From Magnetococcales bacterium (GTDB taxonomy: Bacteria > Pseudomonadota > Magnetococcia > Magnetococcales > DC0425bin3): a DNA stretch of 6,755 nt. The notes below the pieces were generated by a model. The model saw only the letters and a program-made list of their open reading frames with translations. It had not been told where the DNA came from and searched no databases. Below, in pieces: positions 1 through 6,459 of this stretch (position 1 is the first letter of the stretch; every line of letters begins with the position of its first letter). The translations under genes and the position numbers were made by a program. The stretch spans positions 1-6,755 of the forward strand of contig JADGCJ010000173.1 of the NCBI GenBank assembly GCA_015229045.1, given 5' to 3'.

Positions 1-370
1 AGCCCCGCTCCAGGGTTTGCAGCAGCTCGGCATTCTGGGTGCGTGCCCGCTCGTAGATGCTGCTCCAGAGATAGTCGGGGTGGATGCAATAGTGCATTTT
101 GCGGCGCATCTGCTTTTCGAGGGTGGGAATATCTTCGGCATTGTCTGCGTACCATACCGACAGCGGCGAGCGGCGGTCGTCCACTTTCAGCCTGGGATAG
201 TCCGGCCCCAGCTCCTTCTGGGCTGCGGCCTCGTAGTTGTCCGAAAGGTAGCGCAGGAACAGGAACGAAAGCATGTAGTCGCGGAAGTCGTCGGCGTTCA
301 TCGCGCCGCGCAGTTCGTCGGCGATGGCCCAGAGAGTCTTGCCCAGTTGGTTGAGTTGGTCTTTGGTCAT
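1..370 (-). CDS. hsdM: Type I restriction-modification DNA methyltransferase subunit HsdM (N-terminal part, cut by window edge)
   Basis: This is the start of the modification subunit, which with HsdS methylates adenines in the host recognition site and forms the core of the restriction complex. The first 123 codons are present and the rest lies beyond position 1. They begin MTKDQLNQLGKTLW and contain FRDYMLSFLFLRYLS (about residues 29-43) and HPDYLWSSIYERAR (97-110). This is the typical helical N-terminal domain of HsdM; the SAM-binding and NPPF catalytic motifs would lie further left. The start is the ATG at 370-368, which overlaps the prrC stop codon as ATGA. No strong Shine-Dalgarno precedes it, so translation probably depends on ribosomes finishing prrC. 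It is the last visible gene of the hsdR-hsdS-rhuM'-prrC-hsdM run. Family assignment is confident; integrity of the full gene cannot be judged. Confidence 0.93.
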   Translation of the reverse strand, partial: MTKDQLNQLGKTLWAIADELRGAMNADDFRDYMLSFLFLRYLSDNYEAAAQKELGPDYPRLKVDDRRSPLSVWYADNAEDIPTLEKQMRRKMHYCIHPDYLWSSIYERARTQNAELLQTLERG

Positions 371-1494
371 GCGCTCACACTCTCTTGTCGCGGTTCCGGG
401 AAGAGTTCCGGGTTGAACCGGTAATTGTTCATAAAGTCCCGCAGGATCTTGCGGAAGTATTCCTTGTTCTCCGGCAGCATCTCCTGGGGCTCAAAGAGGG
501 AATAATTCCCGTGGCTGAGCACGTTCACCAAGCGGGTGTGCAAAATGCCGTCCGGGTCGTCGCTGTCCCTATTGATGCAGTCGGAGAACCTTCGGAAGCC
601 GTGAAAGGTGGCTGTCTTTTCTAGAAGATTGCGCAGGACATTAAAATGGTAGGTGTAAATCTGGCCCGATTCCGCCACTTCATGCAGCTGTTTGAGCAGC
701 GCTATGTGGTGGAAGCGCGGGGTATCGCCGGTGTCTGTCAGCAGGAATTGATCCGCCTCCTTGCCCAGGAAGTATCGAGCGGCGTTGCCCAGTTCGTTGC
801 ACATGACGTTGAAGAACAGATGATGGTGGGTCGAGATCACTGTTCTGATCTGTCCGTTGGCGCTCTTCAGCAGTTGCGACAGATGGCTGGCCACAGCGAT
901 GGCGTTGTTGTCATCCAGCGAGGAGATGGGGTCGTCGATATAGAGGTATTTGACCCAGCGGTAGGCCTCCTGCCCATCCACCGCCAACTGGGCGACGGCG
1001 AGGAAGAAGCACCAGACGAAGATATTCTCCTCACCACGGGACACCTTGATATGCTCGATGGTCTCGGTATTTTCCCCGGACTGGACTTCGCGGACGAAGT
1101 TCACCGCACCTTGCTCGTAATCGATAAAAAAATCGATGTCAGCATAGCGGCGTAATAGCGGTCGGATGCGGTTCTCCATCTCAAGCTCTTGCAGACCATC
1201 GAAGAAGCGCGAATCAGTATTCATGCGCAGCACGCGCCGGGAATCGCCCTCCAGGTCATTGTCCCAGTGGAACAGGTCTTCGGTGAAGGCGTTGAAATAG
1301 AGGGTGTCGCGGGTTGTCTCTTCATTGCCCTCATCATCTTCGACAGTTTTCTTGCCCAATTCCTTGAAGACCATGGAAAGGCGCGTTTTGCCTGTGCCGT
1401 TGAAGGCAAAGAGCAGGACATACTTCTTCGCCAACCCATCGCGCAGATGCCGAGCCAGTTCGTCTAGGCTGGTAAAGGTTTGGGGGCCAGTCAT
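367..1494 (-). CDS. prrC: PrrC-type anticodon nuclease with ABC-like ATPase domain
   Basis: This encodes a 375-aa suicide tRNase of the PrrC family; E. coli PrrC, about 396 aa, cuts tRNA-Lys at the wobble base. The ATPase half shows P-loop AFNGTGKT (30-37), NAFTEDLFHWDNDL (68-81), signature-like SRGEE (152-156), Walker B with D-loop YLYIDDPISSLD (183-194) and H-loop STHHH (221-225). The nuclease half shows LRNLLEKTATF, giving Arg288-x3-Glu292, then His328 in LVNVLSHGNYS. This matches the R-x3-E...H triad of E. coli PrrC (R320, E324, H356). Arg321-x6-His328 also fits the HEPN Rx4-6H motif. A Gly-Asp pair near 256-257 lies about where E. coli PrrC has its tRNA-recognition segment (from memory). 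The ATG at 1494 is preferred over a TTG at 1512: it gives an ATGA overlap with the upstream gene and has AAAGGG 8 nt before it. By analogy it is kept silent by the Hsd complex and released when phage inhibits restriction. Substrate specificity is inferred, not seen. Confidence 0.92.
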   Translation of the reverse strand: MTGPQTFTSLDELARHLRDGLAKKYVLLFAFNGTGKTRLSMVFKELGKKTVEDDEGNEETTRDTLYFNAFTEDLFHWDNDLEGDSRRVLRMNTDSRFFDGLQELEMENRIRPLLRRYADIDFFIDYEQGAVNFVREVQSGENTETIEHIKVSRGEENIFVWCFFLAVAQLAVDGQEAYRWVKYLYIDDPISSLDDNNAIAVASHLSQLLKSANGQIRTVISTHHHLFFNVMCNELGNAARYFLGKEADQFLLTDTGDTPRFHHIALLKQLHEVAESGQIYTYHFNVLRNLLEKTATFHGFRRFSDCINRDSDDPDGILHTRLVNVLSHGNYSLFEPQEMLPENKEYFRKILRDFMNNYRFNPELFPEPRQESVSA

Positions 1495-1769
1495 GACGCT
1501 GTCCCTTTGCAATTCTTGATCTGACTCTCCACCTTCCTGCTCACCGCACGCGGCCCATCGGTTTGAACTGTCAAGGATTCCTTGACAGTTGCCTGGGGGT
1601 CCAACTCACCATCGGCAAAGATGTTGCGCAGATGCAGGGAGATGTTCTGCTTGGTGGCATTGAACAGCTCGGCCATTTCCAACTGGGTGAGCCAAACGGT
1701 TTGACCGTCGGCCCGCAGTTGTATCCGGCTCTGGCCGTCTTCCGTGGCGTAGAGGATCAGGTCGCTCAT
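1491..1769 (-). CDS. Truncated RhuM-like protein (N-terminal domain only, 92 aa)
   Basis: The N-terminus (MSDLILYATEDGQ, then TVWLTQLEMAELFNATKQNI and TVKESLTVQTDG) is characteristic of virulence/RhuM family proteins. Their exact biochemical role is unknown, and they commonly sit inside type I restriction loci. Full-length members, as I recall, run to roughly 300 residues. This one follows the family through RKVE (78-81), where relatives continue with a Tyr/Asn-rich core, and then ends with an unrelated tail SQIKNCKGTAS. The WLTQ...MAELF...KQNISLHLRNI segment (26-50) looks like a helix-turn-helix, so DNA binding is possible. The gene fits the operon exactly: its ATG at 1769 overlaps the hsdS stop as ATGA, and its TGA overlaps the prrC ATG. 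A likely history is a deletion or prrC insertion that removed the last two thirds of rhuM and fused the stub to the prrC leader. It could be a relic kept for translational coupling or a working small regulator; the sequence does not decide. Confidence 0.8.
   Translation of the reverse strand: MSDLILYATEDGQSRIQLRADGQTVWLTQLEMAELFNATKQNISLHLRNIFADGELDPQATVKESLTVQTDGPRAVSRKVESQIKNCKGTAS
1566..1590. repeat. Perfect 25-bp palindrome inside the rhuM-like gene
   Basis: Two 12-bp arms (AACTGTCAAGGA and its exact reverse complement) flank one central base. On the coding strand it covers codons 61-68 of the truncated RhuM (TVKESLTV). No U-run follows on the minus strand, so it is not a usual terminator. 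It could be an mRNA hairpin about 70 nt before the prrC start, or an operator-like site. The protein motif TVKE-LTVQ is common in the family, so part of the symmetry may be forced by coding. Confidence 0.9.
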
Positions 1770-3085
1770 GCCCCCACCGCCTCCGGGCTGGGGAAGAGTT
1801 GCTGCATCAGCCCTTTTTTGTGGGTTTTGAGGGCATCGAGCTTTTTGGTATGGGCGGTGATCAGCGTGTCGATGGAGGAGAGGCATTCGGCGATTTTTTG
1901 TTGTTCGGCAGGGACGGGGAGCGAAGGTGTGTAGGCCATCAGAGCGTCGCGATTGACCTTGGGGATCTTGCCACGATCAGAGTGCTTTTTAGCATACTTC
2001 AAGAATTCATCGGTTAGGAGGGTACAGACAAGGTAATCCTGAAGAAGCTGAGATGTTTTTGGGCGAATCGGGTAAATATCGGCGCTGCAGATTCCTTTGA
2101 AATCCGGTTTAGCAACTTTGTTCAGCGCCGGTCGAATCTTCGAATAGAGGATGTAACTTTCATCAAAAACGTACTTACCGCTGATGAGATTGAGTTCTTT
2201 CGCTGTTCTAACGTTCAGGATTGCCCCAGTATCGCTCTCTATGTTCTCGCCACCCACATGCGGCGAGTCACAGTACGGCGGCTTAGTGGGGTCAACCTGT
2301 CCGGATGCAATTTCGACTACCCGACCAAGTGGTATTTCCTCCCACTCCCCCGCATCCTGAAACTCGGAAAAGCGCAGGCGGGGAACGGTTTCGCCCTCGC
2401 GGGGGAAGAGTTGCTGCATTAGCCCTTTTTTGTGGGTCTTGAGGGCGTCGATTTTGTCCGCCTGGGCGGCAATCAGGGCGTCGAGGGAGTAGAGGCAGTC
2501 GGCGATTTTTTGTTGTTCTTTGGTGCTGCTTGGGTAATGCAGTTTCACATTGCCTAGTCGGCTTGCAGAAAGCCCAAGCACCTTTGCACCTTGAGCCTCA
2601 TGCTGAATTTGTTTTCTGGTAGCCTCGGATGAAAACAAATAAGCGCCAAAACCTAAAGTAAAACCGGCCGCGTCTGGCCTCGCAAGAATAGTATGCAAGC
2701 CACAAACGAGCGGTACGTCACCCGTATCAATGATCTCAATGGCTTTTCCAACGTCCTCCATGTCCTCAGAAGCATCCGCAAAAACCATATCGCCAGGCCT
2801 GCAATAATTTTCTGGTCTAACCGCCGAATGAGATTCTCCTTCATTTATGTACGGAACGGATTCAGCATCAACGCGGAAGTGCAAAGAAAACTTCGTATGG
2901 ATATCGCCATAGTGAATATTCCTTAGAGACCCTTCGCCGTAATTCAGCTTGTCACGTGAAAGCGAGTTATTGCCTTTAAAGGAATATATTTCTGACATTG
3001 GTGATGAAGCCCAGTCCTCCCGAAACTCAGGAAACCGTAGTTTGGGCACCAAGGCCTTTTTCCCGTTTTTCATCGTCTTACTCAT
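1766..3085 (-). CDS. hsdS: Type I restriction-modification specificity subunit HsdS
   Basis: This 439-aa subunit chooses the bipartite DNA target for both methylation and restriction. It shows the classical two-part layout: PKLRFPEF (14-21), target-recognition domain 1 (about 22-188), conserved helical spacer EQQKIADCLYSLDALI...KTHKKGLMQQLFP (190-228), PRLRFSEF (235-242), target-recognition domain 2 (about 243-392), and a second spacer EQQKIAECLSSIDTLI...KKGLMQQLFP (394-432). The spacers are offset by exactly 204 residues. The two recognition domains differ, so an asymmetric target is expected, but the site cannot be read from sequence. The ATG at 3085 is chosen because it overlaps the hsdR stop (ATGAGTAA) and removes an unlikely ten-residue extension from a start at 3115. 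The stop overlaps the next gene as ATGA. Both recognition domains look more AT-rich than the flanking genes, which is usual for exchanged HsdS modules. No frameshift was seen. Confidence 0.95.
   Translation of the reverse strand: MSKTMKNGKKALVPKLRFPEFREDWASSPMSEIYSFKGNNSLSRDKLNYGEGSLRNIHYGDIHTKFSLHFRVDAESVPYINEGESHSAVRPENYCRPGDMVFADASEDMEDVGKAIEIIDTGDVPLVCGLHTILARPDAAGFTLGFGAYLFSSEATRKQIQHEAQGAKVLGLSASRLGNVKLHYPSSTKEQQKIADCLYSLDALIAAQADKIDALKTHKKGLMQQLFPREGETVPRLRFSEFQDAGEWEEIPLGRVVEIASGQVDPTKPPYCDSPHVGGENIESDTGAILNVRTAKELNLISGKYVFDESYILYSKIRPALNKVAKPDFKGICSADIYPIRPKTSQLLQDYLVCTLLTDEFLKYAKKHSDRGKIPKVNRDALMAYTPSLPVPAEQQKIAECLSSIDTLITAHTKKLDALKTHKKGLMQQLFPSPEAVGA
1791..1906 (-). repeat. hsdS conserved-region direct repeat, distal copy
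   Basis: This encodes the C-terminal helical spacer of HsdS. It aligns without gaps to 2403-2518, with 17 mismatches in 116 bases by hand count. The two best-matched stretches are the ends, 1791-1835 and 1888-1906. The offset of 612 bp is a whole number of codons, so recombination between copies would stay in frame. Confidence 0.88.
2403..2518 (-). repeat. hsdS conserved-region direct repeat, central copy
   Basis: This encodes the central helical spacer between the two recognition domains of HsdS. It is the partner of 1791-1906 at a 612-bp offset. It marks the boundary at which recognition-domain swaps or half-subunit deletions would be expected. Confidence 0.88.
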
Positions 3086-6000
3086 ATGCCGCCAACCCCG
3101 ATATTTCGCGCCCACCGGCCTGCTTCTTCAGAAAAGGCACCAACTCTTCCATCAATGCCAGTTCGGCCTTACTGCGGGCCTTCCAGCCCAGCTCCAGCGG
3201 TTCAAAAAGTTCACTCAACCGTTCACCGTCGAAGATCATGCGGTCTTGGATGCCAGCGACGAAGGCTTGCAGGGCGTCGCGTTCCAGCCGGTGCCGCTCG
3301 GCGAGTTCGCTGAGTTCACCCTCGGCCTTTTGCGCCTTGAAGCTCTGATAGCCGTCGCGGATGGCCTCTTCGCTAAGGCCTTTACCTGCCTCCAGGGTGT
3401 TGATGTAGGCGATGATATCCCGGCGTTCGTCCATCAGGTTGCTGTTGGCGGCGAGGAGGTTGATGAGCTGTTCGCGGCTCATGGTCTGCCTGCCGGGCTT
3501 TTCCTGAGTGAAACGGGCGACCAGGCCCATGATATAGTCGTAATCGATCATGGCCGAGGAGAAGAGGACGAATTCAAAGCTCAGTTGCTCGATGACCTCC
3601 CGGTCGTCGCTGGCCTCGTCACCTCTCTTGCCCTGCTGTGCCTTGAGACGTTGGGCGGTCTCCAGGTACATGCCCTTGAAGCCGCGCAGTTGGTCTTCCG
3701 GTAGGCGCTGCTCGATCAGTTCTTTTTGTTCGTTGCTCAGGTCGGTGTACTGGTCCAGCTGGGTCTTGAGACGCTGAACCTCCTTGAAGCGGTTGATGAA
3801 CTCGGCGCGGGCGGCGTCGCCCTTGAGGTTGTTGACCGCATCGGGGGTGCAAGGCTGTCCTTGGGCCTGCATGAACTCTTCCAGTTGCCGAACAGCGGTG
3901 TCGAGTTTGTCGATGACCTTGGGGGCCGGGTCCACCAGCCAGATTTCGCGGGAGCGATCGGCATCCTCGCCGGAGAAGAGGGCAATGGCCTCGTCCACGC
4001 TCTTTTCCTGGGCGCGAAAGTCGAGAATGTTGCCGTAGGGTTTGGTATCGTTGAGCACGCGGTTGGTGCGCGAAAAGGCCTGAATCAGACCATGATGCTT
4101 GAGGTCCTTGTCCACGTACAGGGTGTTGAGGTACTGGGAGTCGAAACCGGTAAGCAGCATATCGACGACGATGGTGAGGTCGATCTTGTTCTTACGCGGG
4201 AAGTCGCTGTTGGGATGCTTCTGATCCTTGATGCGCTGCTGCACGTCCTGATAGTAGCTGTCGAACTCCCCGAGCTTGTGGTTGGCGCCGTATTGGGCGT
4301 TGTAGTCGGCGATGATCTGTTGCAGCGCGGCCTTCTTCCGCTCCGGGTCCTGCTGGTTGTCCGCCCGTTCCTGAGGCAGGTCTTCCTGGAGCTGATTGAC
4401 GTCCCTGTTGCCCTCCGCCGGGGGAGAGAAGACGCAGGCGATGTTGAGCGGGATGAAGTCCGGGTTTTGCGCCCGGCACTCGGCCTGGGCCTGCTTGAAT
4501 AGCTCGTAAAAGTCAATGGCGTCGTTGATGGAGGCGGTGGCCAGAAGGGCATTAAAGCGGCGATGATCGGTGGCGGCGTCATGCTTGGCCAGGATGGCAT
4601 CGACCACGGCGCGCTGGGCCACTGGCCGAGGGGGCTTGGTGCTGCTCTTTTTTGCCTTGTCGCTGGCTGGCTTGTCGCCTTCGGATTTGCCCTCTGGTTT
4701 GAAATAGTCGATGTGAAAACGCAACACGTTGCTGTCATCAATGGCGTGGGTGATGGTGTAGGCGTGGAGCCGCTTTTCAAAGATGTCTTTGGTGGTCCGG
4801 TAGGAGCCAAGAGTGCCGTCGACCTGGGTGTAGCTGGCGTTCTCCTCGAAGATGGGCGTGCCGGTAAAGCCGAAGAGTTGCGCCTTGGGAAAGAACTCTT
4901 TAATGGCCTTGTGGTTCTCGCCAAACTGGGAGCGGTGGCATTCGTCGAAGATGATGACGACGCGCTGGTCGCGTAACGGAGCGAGCCGCTCCTTATAGGT
5001 GAGTTTACCCCTGTCCTTGTGCTGTTGGGCCTTTTTGCTGTTTTCATCCAGGGCCAAGCCGAGTTTCTGGATGGTGGTGACGATCACCTTGTCGGCGTAG
5101 TCCTCCGAGAGCAGGCGGCGCACGAGGGTTTCGGTGTTGGTGTTCTCCTCCACGCAGCCTTCTTGAAACTTATTGAATTCGATGCGGGTCTGGCGGTCGA
5201 GGTCTTTGCGATCCACCACGAACAGACATTTTTCAATGTCCGGGTTGTCCTTGAGCAGGGTGGAGGCCTTGAAGGAGGTGAGGGTCTTACCGCTGCCGGT
5301 GGTATGCCAGATGAAGCCGTTGCCACGGTTCTGGTGGATGCAGTCGACAATCGCCTGGACCGCATAGATTTGGTACGGGCGCATGATCAGCAGCTTTTGC
5401 TCGCTGGCGACGAGTACCATGTAACGGCTGATCATCTGGCCCAGCGCACACTTGGCCAGGAACTTCTCGGCGAAGTCGTCCAGGTGGGTTATTTTGCTGT
5501 TGTCCTTCTCGGCCCACTGGTAGATGGGTAGGAAACGCTCATCGGCGTTGAAGGCAAAGTGTTGGTTGTGGTTATTGGTGAAGTACCAAGTGTTATTGCG
5601 GTTGCTGACGATAAAGAGCTGCATGAAGCAGAGCAGCGTGTTGGCGTAGCCGTTTCCGGGGGCGTTGCGGTACTCGATAATTTGCTCCATGGCTCGACGC
5701 GGATTGATACCGACGCTCTTCAACTCAATCTGCACCAGCGGCAGACCGTTGATGAGCAGGATCACGTCATAGCGATGGTGGCTGTTGTCGGTGTTGATGC
5801 GCAGCTGATGGATGACCTCGAATTCGTTTTTGCACCAGTCCTTGAGGTTGACCAACATGTAGTGCAGCGGCGTTCCGTCTTCGCGCTCGATATAGCCGTA
5901 CTCGCGCAGTGCCTTGGCGGCCTGGAAGACATCGGCGTTGACGATCTCATCGCGCAGCCGGGCGAACTCGGCATCGGTCAGACAGACACGGTTGAGAGTC

Positions 6001-6119
6001 TCGAATTTCTGACGGAAATTACTTTCAAGTGAGGTGCGATCACGAATATCCGAGCGATAGGTGTATTTGAGATCGCCCAGCCTCTCAATCAGCTTTTGTT
6101 CTATTTCCTGTTCGGTCAT
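3078..6119 (-). CDS. hsdR: Type I restriction endonuclease subunit HsdR
   Basis: This 1013-aa motor subunit translocates unmethylated DNA with ATP and cuts it. The nuclease domain has YDVILLINGLPLVQIELK, placing Asp118, Glu132 and Lys134 as the PD-(D/E)xK triad, followed by Gln146-x3-Tyr150 (the QxxxY motif). Helicase motifs follow in order: WHTTGSGKT (271-279), FDECH (391-395), FGFTGTP (416-422), LLTGFD (655-660) and QAFSRTNR (680-687). The sequence resembles EcoR124I HsdR (about 1038 aa), a type IC enzyme; EcoprrI, the partner of E. coli PrrC, is also assigned to that class. A charged Lys/Ser/Pro linker lies at about 474-503. The ATG at 6119 is the only good start. Its Shine-Dalgarno is weak, and I found no convincing promoter in the short gap before it. 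The TAA overlaps the hsdS ATG by 8 nt. No disabling mutation was seen, so restriction activity is expected. Confidence 0.96.
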   Translation of the reverse strand: MTEQEIEQKLIERLGDLKYTYRSDIRDRTSLESNFRQKFETLNRVCLTDAEFARLRDEIVNADVFQAAKALREYGYIEREDGTPLHYMLVNLKDWCKNEFEVIHQLRINTDNSHHRYDVILLINGLPLVQIELKSVGINPRRAMEQIIEYRNAPGNGYANTLLCFMQLFIVSNRNNTWYFTNNHNQHFAFNADERFLPIYQWAEKDNSKITHLDDFAEKFLAKCALGQMISRYMVLVASEQKLLIMRPYQIYAVQAIVDCIHQNRGNGFIWHTTGSGKTLTSFKASTLLKDNPDIEKCLFVVDRKDLDRQTRIEFNKFQEGCVEENTNTETLVRRLLSEDYADKVIVTTIQKLGLALDENSKKAQQHKDRGKLTYKERLAPLRDQRVVIIFDECHRSQFGENHKAIKEFFPKAQLFGFTGTPIFEENASYTQVDGTLGSYRTTKDIFEKRLHAYTITHAIDDSNVLRFHIDYFKPEGKSEGDKPASDKAKKSSTKPPRPVAQRAVVDAILAKHDAATDHRRFNALLATASINDAIDFYELFKQAQAECRAQNPDFIPLNIACVFSPPAEGNRDVNQLQEDLPQERADNQQDPERKKAALQQIIADYNAQYGANHKLGEFDSYYQDVQQRIKDQKHPNSDFPRKNKIDLTIVVDMLLTGFDSQYLNTLYVDKDLKHHGLIQAFSRTNRVLNDTKPYGNILDFRAQEKSVDEAIALFSGEDADRSREIWLVDPAPKVIDKLDTAVRQLEEFMQAQGQPCTPDAVNNLKGDAARAEFINRFKEVQRLKTQLDQYTDLSNEQKELIEQRLPEDQLRGFKGMYLETAQRLKAQQGKRGDEASDDREVIEQLSFEFVLFSSAMIDYDYIMGLVARFTQEKPGRQTMSREQLINLLAANSNLMDERRDIIAYINTLEAGKGLSEEAIRDGYQSFKAQKAEGELSELAERHRLERDALQAFVAGIQDRMIFDGERLSELFEPLELGWKARSKAELALMEELVPFLKKQAGGREISGLAAYE

Positions 6120-6165
6120 TGCGAATACCCGTTTAATATGCCCAAGCTGCTTCAGAACCCCGATT

Positions 6166-6188
6166 AAAAACGGCCCGCGCTACAGGCC
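6166..6188 (-). terminator. Possible weak intrinsic terminator between the antitoxin-like gene and hsdR
   Basis: On the minus strand a 6-bp stem (GGCCTG / CGGGCC, with one G-U pair) and a 5-nt loop are followed by G and five T residues. It starts at the stop codon of the Phd-like gene and ends 46 nt before the hsdR ATG. The stem is short, so it may only attenuate read-through into the restriction operon. If it terminates fully, hsdR needs its own promoter in the remaining gap, where none is obvious. Confidence 0.4.
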
Positions 6189-6388
6189 TACCTTTTCTGA
6201 TTCAATTTGCTTCCCTCCCCGGGGGTGGGTTCCTCGCCACTGGCCTTGACCAAGCGGTCATATTCTTCGATCGCCATCACGACCACCACGGGCCGACCAT
6301 ACTTCTCGATAGCTACGGGCTCTGCCCGAGAGAGATCGATAAGATGTCCAAAGCCATTCTTGGCGTCGCGCGCAGAGATTCGCTGCAT
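6188..6388 (-). CDS. Phd/YefM-family antitoxin-like protein, apparently without toxin
   Basis: This is a 66-aa protein. MQRISARDAKNGFGHLIDLS, AEPVAIEKYGRPVVVVMAIEEYDRL (22-46) follows the Phd/YefM pattern: an N-terminal strand, a helix, then the 'pVaIekyGRPvvVvms.eeYerL' core. Such proteins bind their own promoter with the N-terminal fold and neutralise a toxin (Doc, YoeB/RelE or PIN types) with the C-terminal tail. The tail here is short (about 20 residues, GEEPTPGEGSKLNQKR) compared with Phd (73 aa) or YefM (about 83 aa). No toxin gene follows: the next gene, 68 nt away, is hsdR. A strong AGGAGG site 5 nt before the ATG and a plausible promoter suggest it is expressed. It may be an orphan antitoxin, an anti-addiction protein, or a repressor of itself and possibly of the downstream restriction operon. 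The family call is good; the role is inferred. Confidence 0.82.
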   Translation of the reverse strand: MQRISARDAKNGFGHLIDLSRAEPVAIEKYGRPVVVVMAIEEYDRLVKASGEEPTPGEGSKLNQKR

Positions 6389-6393
6389 GGGTT

Positions 6394-6399
6394 CCTCCT
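6394..6399 (-). promoter_or_regulatory. Strong ribosome binding site of the Phd-like gene
   Basis: AGGAGG lies 5 nt before the ATG at 6388, the best Shine-Dalgarno in the window, and it fixes this start. A CTCC about 7 nt further upstream could pair with GGAG in a small 4-bp hairpin; this is too weak to claim regulation. Confidence 0.8.
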
Positions 6400-6411
6400 G
6401 TAGTTGGAGCT

Positions 6412-6439
6412 ATTTTAGCCATTTCTCTCTGAGTCGCAA
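6412..6439 (-). promoter_or_regulatory. Sigma70-like promoter for the Phd-like gene
   Basis: On the minus strand, TTGCGA (6439-6434) and TAAAAT (6417-6412) are separated by 16 bases. They lie just upstream of the ribosome binding site and would give a leader of roughly 15-20 nt. An 11-bp interrupted palindrome GCTA-AAA-TAGC (6409-6419) covers the -10 box and could be an autoregulatory operator, as is usual for Phd/YefM proteins. The promoter may also feed hsdR if the hairpin at 6166-6188 leaks. Confidence 0.5.
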
Positions 6440-6459
6440 TGCTTTACATCTTCAAACCA

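Noticed and set aside
646..1155. Plus-strand open frame opposite prrC
   Set aside because: It is antisense to the well-supported prrC motifs and its translation resembles no known family.
1384..1407. P-loop of PrrC begins with Ala rather than the usual Gly
   Set aside because: As far as I recall, E. coli PrrC also has AFNGTGKT here, so this is a family trait rather than a defect.
1495..1512. Upstream TTG start for prrC adding six residues
   Set aside because: The ATG at 1494 gives the ATGA overlap seen at neighbouring junctions and has better ribosome-binding spacing.
3086..3115. Ten-residue N-terminal extension of HsdS from 3115
   Set aside because: It would overlap hsdR by a further 30 nt and adds residues unlike HsdS N-termini. 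The ATG at 3085 fits the operon.
4611..4700. Lys/Ser/Pro/Asp-rich stretch in HsdR (residues about 474-503)
   Set aside because: It lies in a linker region that is charged and variable in EcoR124I-like HsdR proteins, so it is not evidence of a new domain.
2949..5531. Several long plus-strand open frames opposite hsdR (for example 2949-3704, 3726-4502 and 5019-5531)
   Set aside because: They mirror the GC-rich hsdR gene, have no family resemblance, and lack ribosome binding sites. hsdR with all its motifs clearly explains the region.
6133..6161. Promoter directly before hsdR (TATTAA with an upstream hexamer)
   Set aside because: The -35 candidates at normal spacing (GGGGTT or TCGGGG) do not match consensus, so it is not strong enough to annotate.
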